NCBI GenBank assembly: GCA_039707655.1
Contig: CM077664.1
Span: 24,540,781 to 24,604,780, forward strand
Direction: 5' to 3'
Origin: Elymus sibiricus
Lineage: Eukaryota > Streptophyta > Magnoliopsida > Poales > Poaceae
DNA: 64,000 nucleotides
In this document: positions 11,833 to 22,736 of the stretch, one piece after another
Layout: every line of letters starts with the position of its first letter
Numbering within the stretch: position 1 is the first letter of the stretch
Notes under the pieces: generated by a model
Told to the model about the DNA's origin: nothing
The model's database searches: none
The model's input: only the letters and a program-made list of their open reading frames with translations
Program-made: the position numbers and the translations under genes

Positions 11833-12717
11833 AGCATTAAGTAATTGGAGAAGCCTCCCCCAAGCTTGAGGGAGATTCTCTTCTTTAATTTGCACAAAGT
11901 TAAATATTTCCTGTAGAGTAGCTTGTTTCTTATGAGCAGGAAAATATTTTTCAGAGAAGTAATAAATCATATCCTGGGGACTACGCACACAACCAGGAGC
12001 AAGAGTATTATACCATTCCTTGGCATCACCCTTTAATGAGAACGGAAATAACTTAAGAATATAATAATAGCGAAATTTTTCCTCATGAGCAAATAGGGTG
12101 GCTATATCATTTAATTTAGTAAGATGTGCCACAACGGTTTCAGTTTCATAGCCATGGAAAGGATCAGATTCAACCAAAGTAATTAACTCAGGAGCAACAG
12201 AGAATTCATAATCCTTATCAGTAACAAATATGGGAGAGGTAGCAAACTTAGGATCATATTTCATTTTCTCCTTCATAGATTTTTCTTTCATTTCAGCAAG
12301 CAGTTTTATAACTTCATCTCTATCATTACAAGCAAGAATAGCTCTAGCAATCTCCCTATCAAAGCAATGTTCATCAGGTGTTTCAACTCTAGTAGGAGAG
12401 CTAGGCATAATAGTTGAATCATGATTCTCGACAGTTTCAGCATTTTCAATTTCTTTAGCTTTAGCAATTTGTTCACTAAGAAATTCACCAAGTGGCACAA
12501 CATTATCAAGCATAGTACTAGCATCATCATGAGTATCATTCATGGCAGAAGTGGTATCATCAATAACTTGCGACATATCAGAATTAATAGCATGTGGTGG
12601 TGTTGCAAGTTTACTCAAAACAGAAGGAGAATGAAGTGCGGAGCTAGATGGCAGTTCCTTACCTCCCCTCGTCTTAGAGGTAACGATCCTGGTCTTAGCG
12701 TCTTTCAGATTCTTCAT
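11833..12717 (-). pseudogene. E2 gag, N-terminal part
   Basis: The frame starts at ATG 12717 (MKNLKDAKTR), about 50 bp inside the primer site, and is open for 295 codons until solo LTR S2 interrupts it. The N-terminal half is acidic and of low complexity. The C-terminal ~90 residues carry the plant retrotransposon gag (capsid) pattern, with AKEWYNTLAPG, IYYFSEKYFP and ENLPQAWGRLLQLL. The continuation is at 10186 in the same frame. The earlier upstream codons down to 12729 are probably not used. The product would be a cytoplasmic capsid precursor, but the gene is broken. Confidence 0.85.
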
Positions 12718-12766
12718 AGTGATCAACAAATATAAATCCCAAGTGACTTAGCAAATAAAGCTATGC

Positions 12767-12784
12767 TCCCCGGCAACGGCGCCA
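12767..12784 (-). other. Primer-binding site of E2 (tRNA-Asp)
   Basis: On the minus strand TGGCGCCGTTGCCGGGGA matches the complement of the 3' end of plant tRNA-Asp, the usual primer of Athila elements. It lies 11 bp inside the 5' LTR end and fixes the minus orientation of E2. Confidence 0.9.
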
Positions 12785-12965
12785 GAAAAAGGTCTTCATA
12801 ACCCACAAGTATAGGGGATCGCAACAGTTTTCGAGGGTAGAGTATTCAACCCAAATTTATTGATTCGACACAAGGGGAGCCAAAGAATATTTGCAAGTAT
12901 TAGCAGTTGAGTTGTCAATTCAACCATAGCTGGAGACTAAATATCTGTAGCAAGGTGATCAGTAG

Positions 12966-13082
12966 CTCAGTAGTATAATAGTTTGATAGCAGTAGCAATA
13001 ATAGTAACAGTAGCAGTAACGGTAGCAGCAGTAGTAGTAGCAATTGTAACAGTAGTAGCAACAGTAGTAACTTAGCAAGAAC
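12966..13082. repeat. Degenerate trinucleotide (AGT/AGC/AAC) microsatellite in E2 LTR
   Basis: Units such as AGCAGTAGC and AGTAACAGTAGC recur for about 115 bp. Antisense frames through it give leucine-rich peptides that are artefacts of the repeat. Confidence 0.8.
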
Positions 13083-13917
13083 AATATGTGACAAAATCGT
13101 AGGCATTGGATCGGTGATATACGTTGGATAACATTCACCATGTAACAGTCATAACCTAGGGCGACACAGAACTAGCTCCAATTCATCAATGTAATGTAGG
13201 CATGTATTCCGTATATAGTCATATGTGCTTGCGATAAGAACTTGCATGACATCTTTTGTCCTACCCTCCCGTGGCAGCGGGGTCCATAAGGAAACTAAGG
13301 GATATTAAGGCCTCCTTTTAATAGAGAAACGGAACAAAGCATTAACAATTAGTGAATACATGAACTCCTCAAACTATGGCAATCACCGGAAAGAATCCGA
13401 ATTATTGTCACCTTGGGGTATGCGGATCATAACACATAGCAGGTGCGTATAACTTGCAAGATCGGATAAAGAACACAAATATATTCATGAAAACATAAAT
13501 GGTTCAGATCTGGAATCATGGCACTCGGGCCCTAGTGACAAGCATTAAACATAGCAAAGTCATAGCAACATCAATCTCAGAACATAGTGGATACTAGGGA
13601 TCAAGCCCTAACAAAACTAACTTGATTACATGATAAATCTCATCCAACTCATCACCGTCCAGCAAGCCTACGAAGGAATTACTCACTCCCGGCGGTGAGC
13701 ATCATGAAATTGGTGATGAAGGATGGTTGATGATGACGATGCCAGAAGATCCCCCTCTCCGGAGCCCTGAACGGACTACAGATCTGGCCTCCCGATGAAG
13801 AACAGGAAGTGGCAGCGGCTCCGTATCGTGAAACGCAATAAAACTTCCTCTCCTATTTTTTTCTCTGGAATTATGAATTTATAGCATTGGAATTAGGTCA
13901 AACGGAGCCACGTGGGC

Positions 13918-13977
13918 CCCACGAGGAACCAGGGCGCGCCTGGGGGGGGGGGGTGGCGCGCCCTGGTGCCTCGTGGG
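13918..13977 (-). repeat. GC-rich inverted repeat in E2 LTR
   Basis: Arms 13918-13940 and 13955-13977 pair at 22 of 23 positions around a G-rich 14-base loop. This is the same structure as at 10439-10492. Confidence 0.75.
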
Positions 13978-15356
13978 CACTGGGTGCCCCCCCTTCTGTT
14001 GATTCTTGCACCAATAATTTTTATATATTCCATAAAAATTCTCCAAAAAGGTTTCATCCAAATCCAAGAACTTTGATTTCTGCACAAAAACAACACCATG
14101 GCAATTCTGCTGAAAACAGCGTCAGGCCGGGTTAGTTTCATTCAAATCATGCAAATTAGAGTCCAAAACAAGAGCAAAAGTGTTTGGAAAAGTAGATACG
14201 ACGGAGACGTATCAGAAAACGCCTATAAATTCCATCTCTCCCTGACAACATGAGGATCATTGACCAAGCCACCTTGGTTATGGTCGTGCGTCAAGTTGGA
14301 TGTTCCCTAAGGAAGTAGTAGGAGCTTGACACCAATTGCTACCAGGAGCATTGTGTGGTTTTGCTTCTAGATCCTTAGAGGTGCATCTAGTGCGCTATAA
14401 TAGTTATACTAGTGAATCTTCGGCCACATGTGTAAAGTCCGCAAAATTTGAGCTTTATTTGCTTTTTGGTTTTCATGAATCTTACTTCTTTTCTCGATCT
14501 CGTTCTTTTGCCTCAACTGGATCCATCCACAAGAGCTACCAAAGAAGACCAACACACAACTTGGATAATATCCAATAATCCAAATTCAGTGAGAGTCAAG
14601 TCAAGCCAACTGCCCGATATTCAGAACATTATAACCGGATCTGTCAAGAATAAAGAATGGGTCAGAAGCAGAATCTGCGTGCAATAGATAAGTCCAGAAT
14701 ATACCTAAGAGAGTTTACCTCAGAACAAATCATACCTGAGGAATAGTCAGATGAGCTATCCGGAATGAACACCAGTAAGGGACAAATGATTCCGTCCTCG
14801 ACACAAGGATTATTTCAGTCAGTGGGGTGAACCTTGATGTCTTTTCTCAATGGACTCAAGAATCATTTATTACCCACAGAAGACATATTTCGAGAATGTG
14901 AACGTACCAAGAGCGGCAACAAAACTTTGGTATGTTAGGATATTTTGGAGTTCATCAGTGCATACACAAAACTTCCGGGCACTATGAACAAGGTTTGCGA
15001 GACATATGGATAAGTCCACGGCTATCCGGAATCAATGAGAATTTCAAATACGTGGAAGTTCAGCAAAACCGAATGAAATTATCCGTCAACTGCTCACTAC
15101 CGGCAACACTTGGTTGGAATGAAAAGGGTATTCTGAATTAATTACCAACATGAACCTGCATCAGTTGTGCAACCTTTACAGCAACAATGAGCAGACCAGC
15201 AGAAGGACAAGCGGTGTGCCCGACCAATGGAATACCTTCAGTCAAGGTATGGCCTATACCAAGTGGTGGCTCCACTATAGGTAAATTTTGGATACTCCGG
15301 AAAGGAGCCAGAATCAGCCACAGGTCTGACTGCGTATCACAGTGCAAGGCTTTTGG

Positions 15357-15650
15357 TACAAGGAACCAAGCCTTCCTCCGCAAGTTATTAGGAGGAGCTT
15401 ACGATGCATGGCTCCCAATCTTCCTCGCTACGCCACTAGGGGGAAAAATCTTCTAGGGTACGGCACTCCAATCTTCCTCAGCCTGCTGTCGTGGAAAGCT
15501 TCCAGCATAAAACACCTGACCGTCCGCAGTAAGTCACATGAGGGAAAGCTTCTGAGGTACGATACCCAACCTTCTTCACCACACTACCCTGGCAGAAGCT
15601 TTAGGCGTAAGGAATTCAGCCTTCTTCAATACTCCGTCATGCCCACAACA
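15357..15650 (+). repeat. Array of degenerate ~50-bp units in E3 interior
   Basis: About six units begin near 15357, 15411, 15462, 15511, 15560 and 15610. Each carries a CAAxCTTCCTC-like block and most carry GGxxGAAGCTT about 20 bases later. The array ends about 1.2 kb before the polypurine tract. A matching array is in E6 at 52560-52810. Confidence 0.65.
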
Positions 15651-16884
15651 ATCTTGTTAGAAGCACGAGCTAGTCCGGACACACGTCTGCCTCAGAACCC
15701 AATGGATTCATCCTACCCCTGCATATGTTGAGAGCATGCAGTCCAGTGGATCAGTTCATGCGAGCCACCCGTATAGAGGAATGACTGTGTTCAGAGAAAC
15801 ATTGGCCCCATATTTCAAACAACGATATGAACGCAGCCATCCCTATGAGATATGCAAGAGTAAGTTATGATATGACCAAGGAGCCATGTTGGCCGGTCAT
15901 GACAGCTCCACAAACAGGAATCCTCATGAATAAAGAAGTTCTGGATAAACAACCTCCGTGGCGGTCAACAAGATACAGCTTCACAGACAGAGTGATATAA
16001 CCAACCCTTGTCAGACTCTTGCATATGCGGCCACAACAATGCAGCCAGCATGGCATACTCATCATGGATACGGGCCATCAACCAAGATAAGAGGCTATGC
16101 CCCGAAAGATACACCGGATGCTAGCCATACTATGTTCAGCTCAATAGTCATAACAAGGACTACCGAGGCTATATATGGCAGAGCCACCTCAGTAATTGAC
16201 AAAGTTTGACAGTCTGGATTCACATGTAAATAAAACATTCAGATAAAATAGCTAAAAGCACATACACGTCGGCATCGACGGTTCGTAGATGCCACGGTGT
16301 CATTGGAATAGGAGATTACTGCCTATGATTACTTCGCGATCATGCCTGACAATTCAGTTGGGGATACACCGGTAATAGTTCGATCATGTTGTTCCTTAGA
16401 TTGTGGATCACCTAAGGACAAAGTCAGAATGCATAAGACAGAAGGAAACATCAGTACGGAACCCAGAGCCAGACTGAGCCTTCTGACAAGATAGAAAGAA
16501 AAGCCACCCCTAGTCACTCGAGGCCATACAAGCACGTGAGCCCTGCACCCAGAAAGGATGTCTCGCCCTTGGCAGTCAGGATACGGAGTATTAACATAAA
16601 ACCCGAAGCAACTAGCGCCAGGTCTTGGAAACCAAACTACTTGTCAATACTATGAGCTACCCACCAAGCCTAGGCAACAAACTACAAGGACCAAGGGTTC
16701 GCCTGACAGGAAAGAGAAGGATTCAATGCAGTCGTTGGAAAAGATAGCACCTGAGCCATCAGAAGAGGCGATGAGAAGACCGGTGAACCGACGAAGACCA
16801 GAGACAACTGATGGATCCAAGTCGCACACAAGTATGTCCCCCTTACCGGGAGGTAAGCCTAGAAATATCGAGGACCAGATTTTC

Positions 16885-16900
16885 TTAAGGGGGGTAGGTT
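16885..16900 (+). other. Polypurine tract of E3
   Basis: TTAAGGGGGGTAGGTT directly precedes the LTR start TGTGACACCC. E6 has nearly the same tract on the minus strand (51399-51416). It marks the plus-strand DNA priming site and the E3 orientation. Confidence 0.8.
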
Positions 16901-18457
16901 TGTGACACCCTGGTTTTCGCTCCTTGTTTTTTTTCCTTCGCGGGATTGGACTACCATCTTTTTTCCGATGTTATCGGATTTTCTCTCGCTCTTGGGTATA
17001 TGAAGATCGTCATTTAGCCTTGCCTTTCCTATCCAACCAGAGATTCTCTCCAGTCCAACCTTGCCACCCAAGATACATTCTTAGGATTTTGCCACCGAAA
17101 CCCTACCTTCCGAGCTACCAGAAGGGAAACCCTAATTCCTTCAGTTGCAAAGGAACCCCAATTTTCTTTGCTCTATTTTCTCCCAATTTTTTTTCCAGAG
17201 ACTCTCCTATATCTATAAACCCTGGATATGCAAAAATATTGCCAAGTCATTTGCAATGTTTTTCATTTAAAATTAATTCCTTTTTCTGCCAGTTAAAGGA
17301 ATTAAATCTAGGAAAATATCTATCCATCTCCAAAGTTCATGAAAACTTGTGGAGATATTCTTTGTGATCATATTGAGCTCTCACAAAAATATTGGCCATA
17401 ATTAAATAAGGGAAATTGCATTTTCCTATTTAAAGCCAATATTGTATTTTGGGCACTTTCCAAAGGAACTACCATTTTAGTAGCCAGGAAAAATCCCAAA
17501 TAATTTGTGGAGCTTCTCCTATCCGTATATTCACCATTTCCATCAAGAACCCAACTTCCATAGTTCAAATTTTGAGTAAAGCATCCATTTGCAAATTTTG
17601 TCCAGTTGGGCAATTTACAAAGGAAGTGATTGAACCCTTGCTCATTTTGAGCTGAAATTTTGCAGGGTGGTTAATCCTAATAAATCACTCATGCAAGCCA
17701 AAAATCAGCTCAATCCAGTTATCCATTCTTCCCCAGAAATTTTCCTAAGTTTCTGTCCAGCAGGGAGCACTGTGAAAGAAGTACCACTTTGGCATACCCA
17801 AATGGTATGAAATTTTACCAGTGCCTTTATACTCCTAAATCATCACTCTCCACCAAATTTGAGACCAATCCATCAAGTCATTTGATTCCAGCATCTAAAG
17901 CTTGCTTCTGTCCAGATTTCCAATTTGTGAAGGAAGTGCTAGCTAAATTGGTCCATTTGCCGTGAATTTTTTCCACGATGTGCACCTTAATGGATCATCA
18001 CTGCACGCAAAAAACCAGCTCTATCCCTTTAGTAGTTTCTCCACTAGAACACCTGCAAGTTTCTAACCAGAACAGGTTTCTAGACATAGCAATCAACTCC
18101 CAGCCGCCCATTGCGTTTCAACCACACAGATCACCCATTTGAGGACAAACACACCCCCCAGACATGATATTTCAGCCAGTGGGGCATAGCAAGGCCGTGG
18201 ACACATGGTGACCACATGCAGAGCGTGCCGAAACCGTGCCCTATGCACTGGCCTCGCCGTCCGGTCGCTTCCTGCCGGCCGCAGCTTGTCCGAGAGCGCC
18301 GACAAGCTCTCTACCACACGCGTGTACCCTCTGGAGTCCTCTCCCCCTCGTCCCCTAGCTTCTGGCCGCTTGTGCCGACCTCCGATGCCTCGCCGGAATG
18401 ACGCCACGGCATCGAGCTCCTGGAGCTTCGGCCATCGTCGAGAAGCCCTCCCGGCGG

Positions 18458-18466
18458 CTATATACG
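18458..18466 (+). promoter_or_regulatory. TATA box of E3 LTR
   Basis: CTATATAC is followed by a C-rich leader, the same arrangement as in S1, E5 and E6. Confidence 0.6.
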
Positions 18467-18997
18467 CACGTCCCCGAGCCCTCCCGACCCCAGCAACCTC
18501 CCCAGCCCATCCACTCGAGCCCCGGAGCTTCCCTGCCCTCCCTCTGGCCGCCGTTGCCGCCTCGGCCTCCTCCTAAATTGGAGCTGCCCGAGCCCCCTCT
18601 CTCCCTCCTGACCTCACCTGAGCTCCCTCCGGACCACCTCGAGGCTTTCCCGACCACCAGCCCCTCCTCTCCGTGCCCGTGCCGCGCGACCCCATGATGG
18701 CCGTGGCCGCCGTCTACCGCGTCCGGGTTTCCGCTTGCTCCACTGCTCTCCGGCGAAAGCCAAGTCCCCTGGCGAAGGCGCCTGGTCGCACCGGTCACGC
18801 CGGTGGCCGGACCTCAGCCGGAGGTGGCCTACAGCGTCGGGCCCGTGCCGGCGCACGCTCGGTCGGACCTCCTCTGTCGCGCCCCGTCGAGGTGAGGAAG
18901 AAGGAGGTGGGAGGAGAGAGAGAGTCAACGCGCGGCCCACTCGTAAGTGAGCCAGCCGCTGGGCCCACGCCAGTTAAGTGGAAACGGGTTTCGTGGA

Positions 18998-19092
18998 TTA
19001 CGCCTTCGGTTGCCTGAAGACGTATTTCCCTACGGCTTCTGTTGGAAATGCGCTTTCCCTTGTTGAAAGCGTATTTACCTGAAGGCGCTTTC
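18998..19092 (+). repeat. Array of GAAxGCGTATTT/ACGCCTTC motifs
   Basis: The run contains ACGCCTTCGG, GAAGACGTATTT, AAATGCGCTTTC, GAAAGCGTATTT (19065-19076) and GAAGGCGCTTTC in about 95 bp, in both orientations. GAAAGCGTATTC is also in the E5 LTRs (39223-39234, 45654-45665) and the E6 LTRs (49187-49198, 56111-56122). Confidence 0.7.
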
Positions 19093-20139
19093 TGTTTCAG
19101 CCCTGCCGCCGAAACCCTTATATTGCGGGCGTTCACCCGTTAAGAACAGAAAAGCATAGTTTTTATTTGTTTTTCTGCCTAACGAACGAATAGCCACAAC
19201 TTCACAATCGTAACTCCGATTCAGGTGATTCCAAAGCCCACATTCTCTGTTTGTCGAGCCCGTTCTGATGGTATCGTTTTCATGATGTTTACACACTCTA
19301 AAAATGACCATATTGCCCCTGCCCTATATTCAGTCCATTCGGGAGAGAAACTTTTCCGGCAAATCCTTCCGCAAGATGATCGCACTTCTTCCCGGAGTAT
19401 TCCTTCACCCCCAAGCAAGCTGACCATATGATATATGCCCTAAAGCATTGCTTCTATGTTGTTCTTGTATGTGTAAGTACGTGCATGTAAAAGAGTATGC
19501 TTATGCTCGTATACGTAGTAGTAAGCTGTATGCGATTCTGATGAACCCTTGCTTGCCCCTTTCTTTGGTGGCGGCACCATGCCTGTGTTCTGAGCTGCTT
19601 TTAGCCGTCCGGGGTGGATGCCGACGTTATATTTATCTTTTCAACAACTGTCCCATGATCTGAGCTACTTTTTGGCCGTCTCGGGCAGCTGTTGAGTTTT
19701 TTTTTTTGTAGCGGTGACCCCATGCTCTGAGCTGTTCTTCGGGCATCTTAGGGAACCACTACATTCTTTTTATCAACACTGTCTCATGCTCTGAGCTGTT
19801 TTTCAGCCATCTTGAGCAGTGGTTGAGTTATTTTAGTAATGTCCCAGGTCTGAGTTGTAAAGACCGTTCTGGTGGCTACTGATTTATTTGCCGGTTTCAT
19901 ACAAGGGTTCAGATGGTCGTAACCCACAACTAAAACTTGTCAAGTGATAAACTTGCCATTTAAACATTGTTTCACTAATGACTCATTGTGATATTATATG
20001 GAGATAGGTTGTTATGTTTCCATAGGTGTTACGTCATGCATTGTTGCTATTATTGCAATGATAAAGAATGGGACTTAATAATGACAACCTCCTCCGTCGG
20101 CTGGATCGAGTCATAGTGCCACAGAACCGAGCTCATCAG

Positions 20140-20500
20140 TGCAGCCACATTTGCCTTTATGGGGAGGCCCTAACTTGGTCTATTGCCTTGCCTCTTATCG
20201 GTACCACCAAAGAGGGGAGGTTATGCGTGCGTGCTACCCTGGCCCGGTAGACGGCGATAACCTTGTGAGCCCGGTCGTTTGTTTAGCCCGGGGTCCCCGT
20301 TTGGGACAGTTTAGTTTGGCCACGACGGTGGCAGGTGTCACGAGTGACACAGGGGCCACCCAGGACATGATCCGGAAGGGGTATGATTGTCGGTGGGACC
20401 GTAAGAGTGCCGGGCAATAGACAAGTTTTGTTGGAGCAGCACCGGTCCACCCGAATGGGAACATGTACTAAAGTGCGAGGCTGGGAGCTCCATGGTGTGC
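20140..20500 (+). repeat. LTR module shared by S1, E3 and E6
   Basis: This block contains GCAGCCACATTTGCC, a TTATGCGTGCGTGC-like segment, GGGACAGTTTAGTTTGG, GGGGCCACCCAGGACATG and GGTCCACCCGAATGGGA. The same order of blocks appears in S1 (4700-5110) and on the minus strand of E6 (48490-48000 and 55414-54924). Confidence 0.7.
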
Positions 20501-21209
20501 GTCGAGTCTGGAGGAATTAACCGAATGTGTGCTAAGAACAAACCAGATAAGGTAAGCTTTGTCAGCACAGATGCCTGGACATCGGTTGGTGTCAGGAATA
20601 TGAGAGGCTAGCCATGGAATGGCTATGAAAGAGTTGGTCGGATGACCATAAGAACCTGGGTATGATCCGGAGGGATCGCGAGAACAAACCTGATCAGATA
20701 CCTTTACTGTTATGCTTTGCCTTGCTATCTTTATTTCAGTAATTATCTTGCTAGATTACCCTGTTATAACATGATAATTAATAATGCTAGATAGTTAAAC
20801 CATATTAATCAACAATGCTAAAAGTATTATTGCATGCTTGAATGTCATGGATTGCATTGCTTGGTGTATATGTTATTTGGTTTGCTTGCGAGGACATTCA
20901 AAAGTACTTAGCGGCCTTCAATGTGGCCAGGTTCAGCTAAGGATCCGTCGAGGAGCCGGAGTGTTCGCGGGCTAGAAGAGTAACCCAGTCAGATCCCTGT
21001 GGATTGGAGCCGCACCAAGACCATGCTACCTTAGATAGAGCTTTTCCGCTGCCATCACCCTTGTAAAATATCATGAAAGACTTATATATCCATTAATAGA
21101 AATGCCTGTGTTCATGATGCTTGTTGTAAAGGGACATGCCAGTGTGATTTCCTGGGCTGGTGTGTGCGGCGACCGTCTGGCTACAGTAGTATTTAGGTGG
21201 GGCGCCACA

Positions 21210-21760
21210 CCGCCCTCCTCTGTCGCGGCCCGTCCCTCTCGTTGTCTCCGCTGCCGTCCTCCACCGTGGCCCACCCCCTCGCCGCCGCCGTCCTCCATGG
21301 CGGCCGCCCTCCTCTGTCACGCCCCTCTCACTGCGGCCATCTTCGTCCGCCGAGGTCCTCGTCCGCCGAGGCCTTCGTCCACTGCGGCCGCCCTCGTTCG
21401 TGGTCCCCCAATGCGATGGCCTCCGCCAGCAGCGGGGGGCTGACACCGCCGCTGCCAGCCAACTCCTCCCCAGTTGGGGCCACCGATCCCTCGTCCGCCT
21501 CATGCTCAAGTAGTGTGCAGGTAATTTAATTTGATTCATGTTAGATTGTATGTATAGATTGTAGATTAATGTTGGTGTTTATATGCACGTTAATATTGAT
21601 TGTAGATGAATTGATTAACAAGGCTTCAAAGGAGTGTCTAAAATATCGCGAAACGTTGATTAATTTCCGTTTCACAACATTTTTGACACTCAATGTTTTC
21701 ATTTTTTAGCAGAAGTCATGTCCAAACTTTTTGTCCATCCATACTCTGTACTATTTGTTG
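21210..21760 (+). other. GC-rich stretch with a possible first exon, then AT-rich DNA
   Basis: After the E3 LTR, a GC-rich region holds ATG at 21415 (MASASSGGLTPPL), open to CAG|GTAATT near 21521, which reads like a plant splice donor after a Ser/Pro/Ala-rich first exon. The AT-rich sequence beyond could be intron, but I cannot find a convincing second exon. It may be the remnant of a DNA-transposon or host gene. Confidence 0.25.
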
Positions 21761-21768
21761 ATGTAGAA

Positions 21769-21895
21769 CACATACTCTAAAAAAAGATAAATCATTGTAA
21801 TACATACTCTAAAAGAAATATAAATCATTATAATACACACTCTAAAAAATTATATAAATAATTGTAATACATAGCTAAAAAAAACTTATTCTAAA
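21769..21895. repeat. Short tandem repeat, ~33-bp unit, about four copies
   Basis: ACATACTCTAAAA recurs near 21770, 21802, 21835 and 21869, each followed by an AT-rich segment ending in ATAAATCATTGTAAT-like sequence. It lies just downstream of the stop of the minus-strand ORF at 21918. Confidence 0.65.
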
Positions 21896-21917
21896 AAATA
21901 TCTAAAAAACAGTGGTC

Positions 21918-22202
21918 CTAGTCTTCATCTTCCGAATCGGAATTTTCATCAGAACTTAATACTTGCCTTCCAACTGTAGTAATAGATTTGAATCTCAACG
22001 TCACTTCTTGCCTATTGTTTCCAGGAATGATAAGTATTACTACCCACCCCTCAACATCTATCTCATGTTGACTTACAAAATTACTCGATCCAGGGCCGTT
22101 AATTTCGAGACGGCCATCTCTTTTAATCAGATATTCAACTTCTATTGATTGGTGTGTTTGCCGGCTCATTTGCAGCAGATTGAACCATATTGTTGTAGAC
22201 CA
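21918..22202 (-). CDS. Orphan ORF, acidic C-terminus, possibly a last exon
   Basis: The frame is open from just after TAG near 22205 to 21918. It contains MSRQTHQSIEVEYLIKRD and ends in DENSDSEDED. Upstream in the same frame it reads WSTTIWFNLLQ, and a possible acceptor (AATGCAG) lies at about 22214, so the 83-codon ATG frame may be the end of a spliced gene. A second open piece, SVELADVVDEAVRTTLP, reads on the same strand near 22555-22605. I do not recognise the family. The acidic tail suggests a nuclear or protein-binding role, but this is weak. It could belong to a DNA transposon. Confidence 0.35.
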   Translation of the reverse strand, partial: WSTTIWFNLLQMSRQTHQSIEVEYLIKRDGRLEINGPGSSNFVSQHEIDVEGWVVILIIPGNNRQEVTLRFKSITTVGRQVLSSDENSDSEDED

Positions 22203-22611
22203 AAGCTGCCAACTATTGGTCTATGTATTACCTGCATTAAAAAATAATAAATTTTATTAAAATGTGAGTGATGAGATTCCATTTTACATATTGTATATTA
22301 CTTACCAAATGATTATCATACATGTTCGCAGCTGTAAAGCAATGGACATGCACATAATATTCCTCATACGTCTATAATATAGTGTCCATGTTGTTGACTT
22401 GCCTTTGTGTTGGATTAAATTGATTGCTATATGCAACAGGTCTTTCTCCTTCGTCAAATTCGTCAGCTTTATGAATTTAAAAAATTAAACAATTGTTAAT
22501 TATAAAAATATAAGCACCTTCCTGTGTAATACTCGGTTGGTTGTCAAGGCAATGTCGTCCGAACTGCCTCATCAACAACATCTGCAAGCTCGACAGAATG
22601 ATATATCTGCG

Positions 22612-22736
22612 GATGGAGGACGGCGCAGCGCCAGACGTCGCTGGGGCATGCCTAGGGGCCATGACCGCAGCCCTGGCGAGAGCCAATGTCTTCTCGCCGG
22701 ACGACGCCGGTGCAGACCCGGCGGTCGCGGTAGCCC
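22612..22736 (+). pseudogene. Fragment related to the ORF at 26426, fused to an LTR piece
   Basis: About 125 bp match 26713-26837 with roughly 14 differences and no gaps that break the frame; both read GACLGA(M/V)TAALARANV in the same frame. Homology starts at GATGGAGGA and ends at GTAGCCC, where the sequence passes into an LTR fragment. The joined frame continues into LTR sequence to about 22798. There is no promoter or start codon of its own. Confidence 0.7.

Larger units (their letters stand above)
1592..14214 (-). mobile_element. E2: Athila-type LTR retrotransposon, polymerase-less, left end truncated
   Basis: Reading on the minus strand, the element has a 5' LTR (14214 to 12796), a tRNA-Asp primer site, gag plus protease (12717 to 8331), no reverse transcriptase or integrase, an LTR-like spacer, a second ORF (7543 to 6521) and a long non-coding 3' region (6520-5723 and 2332-1592). 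Two solo LTRs are nested inside it (2333-5722 and 10192-11832). The 3' LTR is missing because E1 interrupts the left side. GAAAA at 14215-14219 is the expected right TSD. The gag and protease style is that of the Athila clade of Ty3/gypsy; a Sabrina/WHAM-like family is likely but not verified. It is inserted into the interior of E3. Confidence 0.8.
12796..14214 (-). mobile_element. 5' LTR of E2
   Basis: On the minus strand it starts TGATACGTCTCCGTCGTATC at 14214 and ends near 12796 in TGGGTTATGA, where TGGGTTATCA would be canonical, so the terminal CA is mutated. The primer site follows. It contains an AGT/AGC/AAC microsatellite-like run and a GC-rich hairpin. No coding capacity is seen. Confidence 0.85.
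14215..16900 (+). mobile_element. E3 interior, 3' part, non-coding
   Basis: This stretch runs from the E2 insertion to the polypurine tract before the 3' LTR. I find no gag, protease, reverse transcriptase or integrase motifs and no long frame. The notable structure is an array of ~50-bp units at about 15357-15650. The rest of E3's interior and its 5' LTR should lie left of E2, outside the window. Confidence 0.7.
16901..21209 (+). mobile_element. 3' LTR of E3
   Basis: It starts TGTGACACCCTGG after the polypurine tract and ends GGGGCGCCACA, about 4.3 kb. CCGCC (21210-21214) would be the TSD. Order within the LTR: an AT-rich first third with TCTGTCCAG/GTGAAGGAAGT modules (17580-17930), a GC-rich promoter and leader with TATA at 18458, an array of GAAAGCGTATTT-type motifs (18998-19092), and a block shared with other LTRs (20140-20500). 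Open frames at 18093-19136 on both strands are by-products of GC content. Confidence 0.85.

Noticed and set aside
12767..12784. tRNA-like sequence (also at 37595, 47275 and 54199)
   Set aside because: Only the complement of a tRNA 3' end is present; these are retrotransposon primer sites, not tRNA genes.
12915..13141. Leucine-rich small proteins on the minus strand
   Set aside because: They are translations of the AGT/AGC/AAC microsatellite in the E2 LTR.
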